Assembly: GCA_964035775.1 (NCBI GenBank)
Contig: OZ038312.1
Coordinates: 44,641,648 to 44,705,647, forward strand
Source of the DNA: Osedax frankpressi
Lineage: Eukaryota; Annelida; Polychaeta; Sabellida; Siboglinidae
Direction: 5' to 3'
Length of the DNA: 64,000 nucleotides
Below the pieces are notes generated by a model. The model was not told the origin of the DNA. It saw only the letters and a list, made by a program, of their open reading frames with translations, and made no database searches. Each line of letters starts with the position of its first letter. The stretch's first letter is position 1. Below, piece by piece: positions 61,776 through 64,000 of this stretch. The translations under genes and the position numbers were made by a program.

Positions 61776-63680
61776 CAAGTTAAATATAAAATACTTGAAA
61801 ATTATAAAATAATGAATCATGATACAATTTAAAATACTGTCTTTCTTTATAACAATATAAACTACATACATCACATCAATACGAAGTTCTCTGTACAAAT
61901 TGTAATACATCTCGACAATAAACACATCTTTTACTACTATATACAACTACTCTATAGTCCAGTACAACATCACTAGTTACTACCCTGGTAAATGAATCTG
62001 ATTTTACAATTGAAATATAAATGGATACGGATTTGGAGTAAGGGGCAATAAAGGCATGTAATAAGGCATTTTTATAAGATAATAAAGAATAGCGTGCATG
62101 GATTGATTTTGATTTTTTGAAACAAATAAAAGAATTAATAATAGAAATATTAAAATATGTATAAAAAATATATTTCCAGAATTTTTTACCAGCCACATCG
62201 TAATAACTCCTAAATTGATCTAATTTATCAACTCCACCCATACTCTTATTGTAGTCTATAATCATGTTCGCTTTTCTCTTTGTTTCTTCATTAAATCTGC
62301 TCTTCACATCTGGATCTTTGACGTCGCCCCAAGTCGATAATATATAGACATCCTTTTTTTCTTTCCATCTAAAATTATAAATGTTATACTTCCAAAATAA
62401 TGTTGTCACATTGATCATTAAAATTTATATTTTATAGACTATCAATATAGAATAACTAAACACAATACTTATTTATATTCAATACATATACAGTATTTTA
62501 TATAGATTAAATTTCAAACCTGCATACTACAATTCCATCAAGTTTAATGATTTCTCCGATATTTATCTTCTGGCTCATCATGTCGGGAACACATCTTGCA
62601 TTCTTCTTTATAGTTCCGATTAAATTTGTTTTCTTTTTATTCAGATCTGTCACAAGCTTAAATTAAGTATAATAGTTGTCGGTGTATAATTTATGGTTAT
62701 TATATAAATAATTTGGAGAAATAAGATCCATAACAATAGAATAATTATATGGTAATGTTTTACCAAAAGTAATATTTCTACCAGTATATATTTCAAGTTT
62801 AAGACAATATCCTGTAGCAGAATCGCATAAAGCATAAAACTTAAAAAGAATACAAAAAAAAGATTATTTCAGAGAAAGAAGTAGTAAATGAAGATTTTTT
62901 AGTTTTGCATATTCATTTGTTTATTCTATTATGTAACTTATCATATCTTTGGTGACAATTTAAAAAAGAAATCGGCTTCAGTAGTGCAGTCATTAAATAA
63001 ATATGTTAGTCCAGTATTTGAGGTAAAGGGTGTATTTCTAGTATGAGTTATATTATTTAGATTATCAGACCATCCTATGGGAGGACATTAATTTTCTAAT
63101 TTAAGTTTCTTCTCTTTAGGTTCTGAAGAAATTTCTATGCATTTTGAAGGATGCGAATATTCTCTTTTTTTTACATAAATATTCATTATCGGATACTGTA
63201 AAAGAATCATTCGACTCAATCTGTAATGAAAATATATATTGAATTGTAAAAATAAAAGTTTATAATAATCTAATTTATATAATATAGCAAGGAATCAAAT
63301 CCTAACTATTTGTAAATAAATCAACAATTCTTATTTGTAACATTTCAATCTATTTTCAATTGGATTAACTTTTTAAATTTTAATATTAATGACAATAGTT
63401 TTATTGTATATTCAAGTATATATTTATATACATTTATATATATTAAATATGTGCATAATTATTATAGAATTATAGTAAATCTAATCAGAAATGTAATGTT
63501 TATAAATTATTATTTTTTTAATTTGTAATATTGCTACAAATATTGTATTAGATAACAATCAATTATAATTTAATATATTATTATACTAACTACTTCTTCT
63601 AGTGATATATCGCTATCACTTAATATATCGTCGACATCTAAAATAAGCTGCAATTCATCATCGTAATAATAGTCTAACAT
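61776..63680 (-). mobile_element. Decayed piggyBac-family transposase gene, C-terminal half plus N-terminal exon
   Basis: Minus strand. N-terminal exon MLDYYYDDELQLILDVDDIL (ATG near 63680), then an N-terminal-like block (REYSHPSKCIEIS) with a stop, then FYALCDSATGYCLKLEIYTG and LYTDNYYT. Next NLIGTIKKNARCVPDMM ends at a donor TGCAG|GTTTGA and joins, over an intron, WKEKKDVYILSTWGDVKD, YNKSMGGVDKLDQFRSYYD and a C-terminal Cys finger (KRCVYCRDVLQ, then CDVCSLYC after an in-frame TGA). The second and third catalytic Asp regions (TDNYYT, GGVDKLDQ) are intact. The segment with the first catalytic Asp is missing. At least three stops or breaks. One possible terminal repeat at 60769. Confidence 0.75.
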
Positions 63681-63732
63681 GTCGAAAATATAAAAGTGAA
63701 AAGACGCTCAACATTTTAAAAAACTGAAGATC

Positions 63733-64000
63733 TGTAAGTAGCAGAATTTAATTATTTGTTGATAAAATTATAGTAAAATTAAAATAATCAATATATTGGT
63801 TATATGTGCAATACTATTTATTTTTTCCATTTATTATTGTGATATATTTTAAAAAATTAACAACATATTTTACGATACGTAATATATATCTAATTACGAT
63901 ATAGATCTACAACACATTATATGTTCGAATATCATTATATTCAACGTCCGTAATAATTGTACAATGGAGGGTATTGTTATTTTAGTATTTACAAAGTGTA
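63733..64000. repeat. Direct repeat of 59.6-59.88 kb beyond piggyBac 2
   Basis: From GTAGCAGAATTTAATTATTT to the window end the sequence repeats about 59613-59880 almost base for base, including GTTCGAATATCATTATATTC. The two copies flank the whole piggyBac region. Confidence 0.8.

Overview
This is a very AT-rich nuclear window (about four-fifths A+T by eye) from an invertebrate animal, most likely a mollusc or other lophotrochozoan. The main gene family consists of secreted proteins with a chitin-binding-like, cysteine-rich N-terminal half and a laminin-G/ConA-like C-terminal half, the layout of Pif/BMSP shell-matrix proteins. Spliced genes, TATA boxes, AATAAA signals, piggyBac elements and a non-LTR retrotransposon all fit an animal genome. 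The taxon is inferred; no single feature fixes it.

Layout. (1) Bases 1-22.8 kb hold three seven-exon copies of the Pif-like gene in direct tandem on the + strand (first copy cut by the window edge). They sit in near-identical duplication units of about 11.6 and 9.4 kb whose spacers carry (TA)n tracts, a relic exon, a GC-rich island, a G/T-rich tandem repeat and a decayed ORF. (2) Bases 24.2-24.8 kb hold a two-exon gene candidate of unknown function. (3) Bases 26.97-42.55 kb hold the gene for MMACHC (cobalamin-processing protein, cblC) on the - strand. Exons 2-5 can be read by homology; exon 1 was not found. Its third intron is about 13.4 kb and is largely tandem repeat: a 7.2 kb AT array with inverted blocks, a 28-bp array, an 11-bp array and a roughly 21-bp array. 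Each of the three visible introns has a tandem array starting at or within a few tens of bases of its 5' splice site. In two of them the repeat unit itself contains a 5' splice-site sequence. (4) From 47.5 kb on, the - strand carries a decayed Pif-like fragment, a decayed piggyBac gene, a complete inverted Pif-like copy (53.0-54.8 kb), a LINE fragment, a 200-N gap, a second reading of the same Pif-like 5' half and LINE (probably an unmerged contig overlap), and another decayed piggyBac gene.

How it fits together. The Pif-like copies form a recently amplified cluster, with + copies on one side of MMACHC and - copies on the other, surrounded by a mosaic of pieces of the same unit. MMACHC is an unrelated single-copy housekeeping gene caught between the two arms. 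The most unusual signal is the set of minisatellites at the intron starts of MMACHC. No CRISPR, rRNA or complete tRNA gene was seen.
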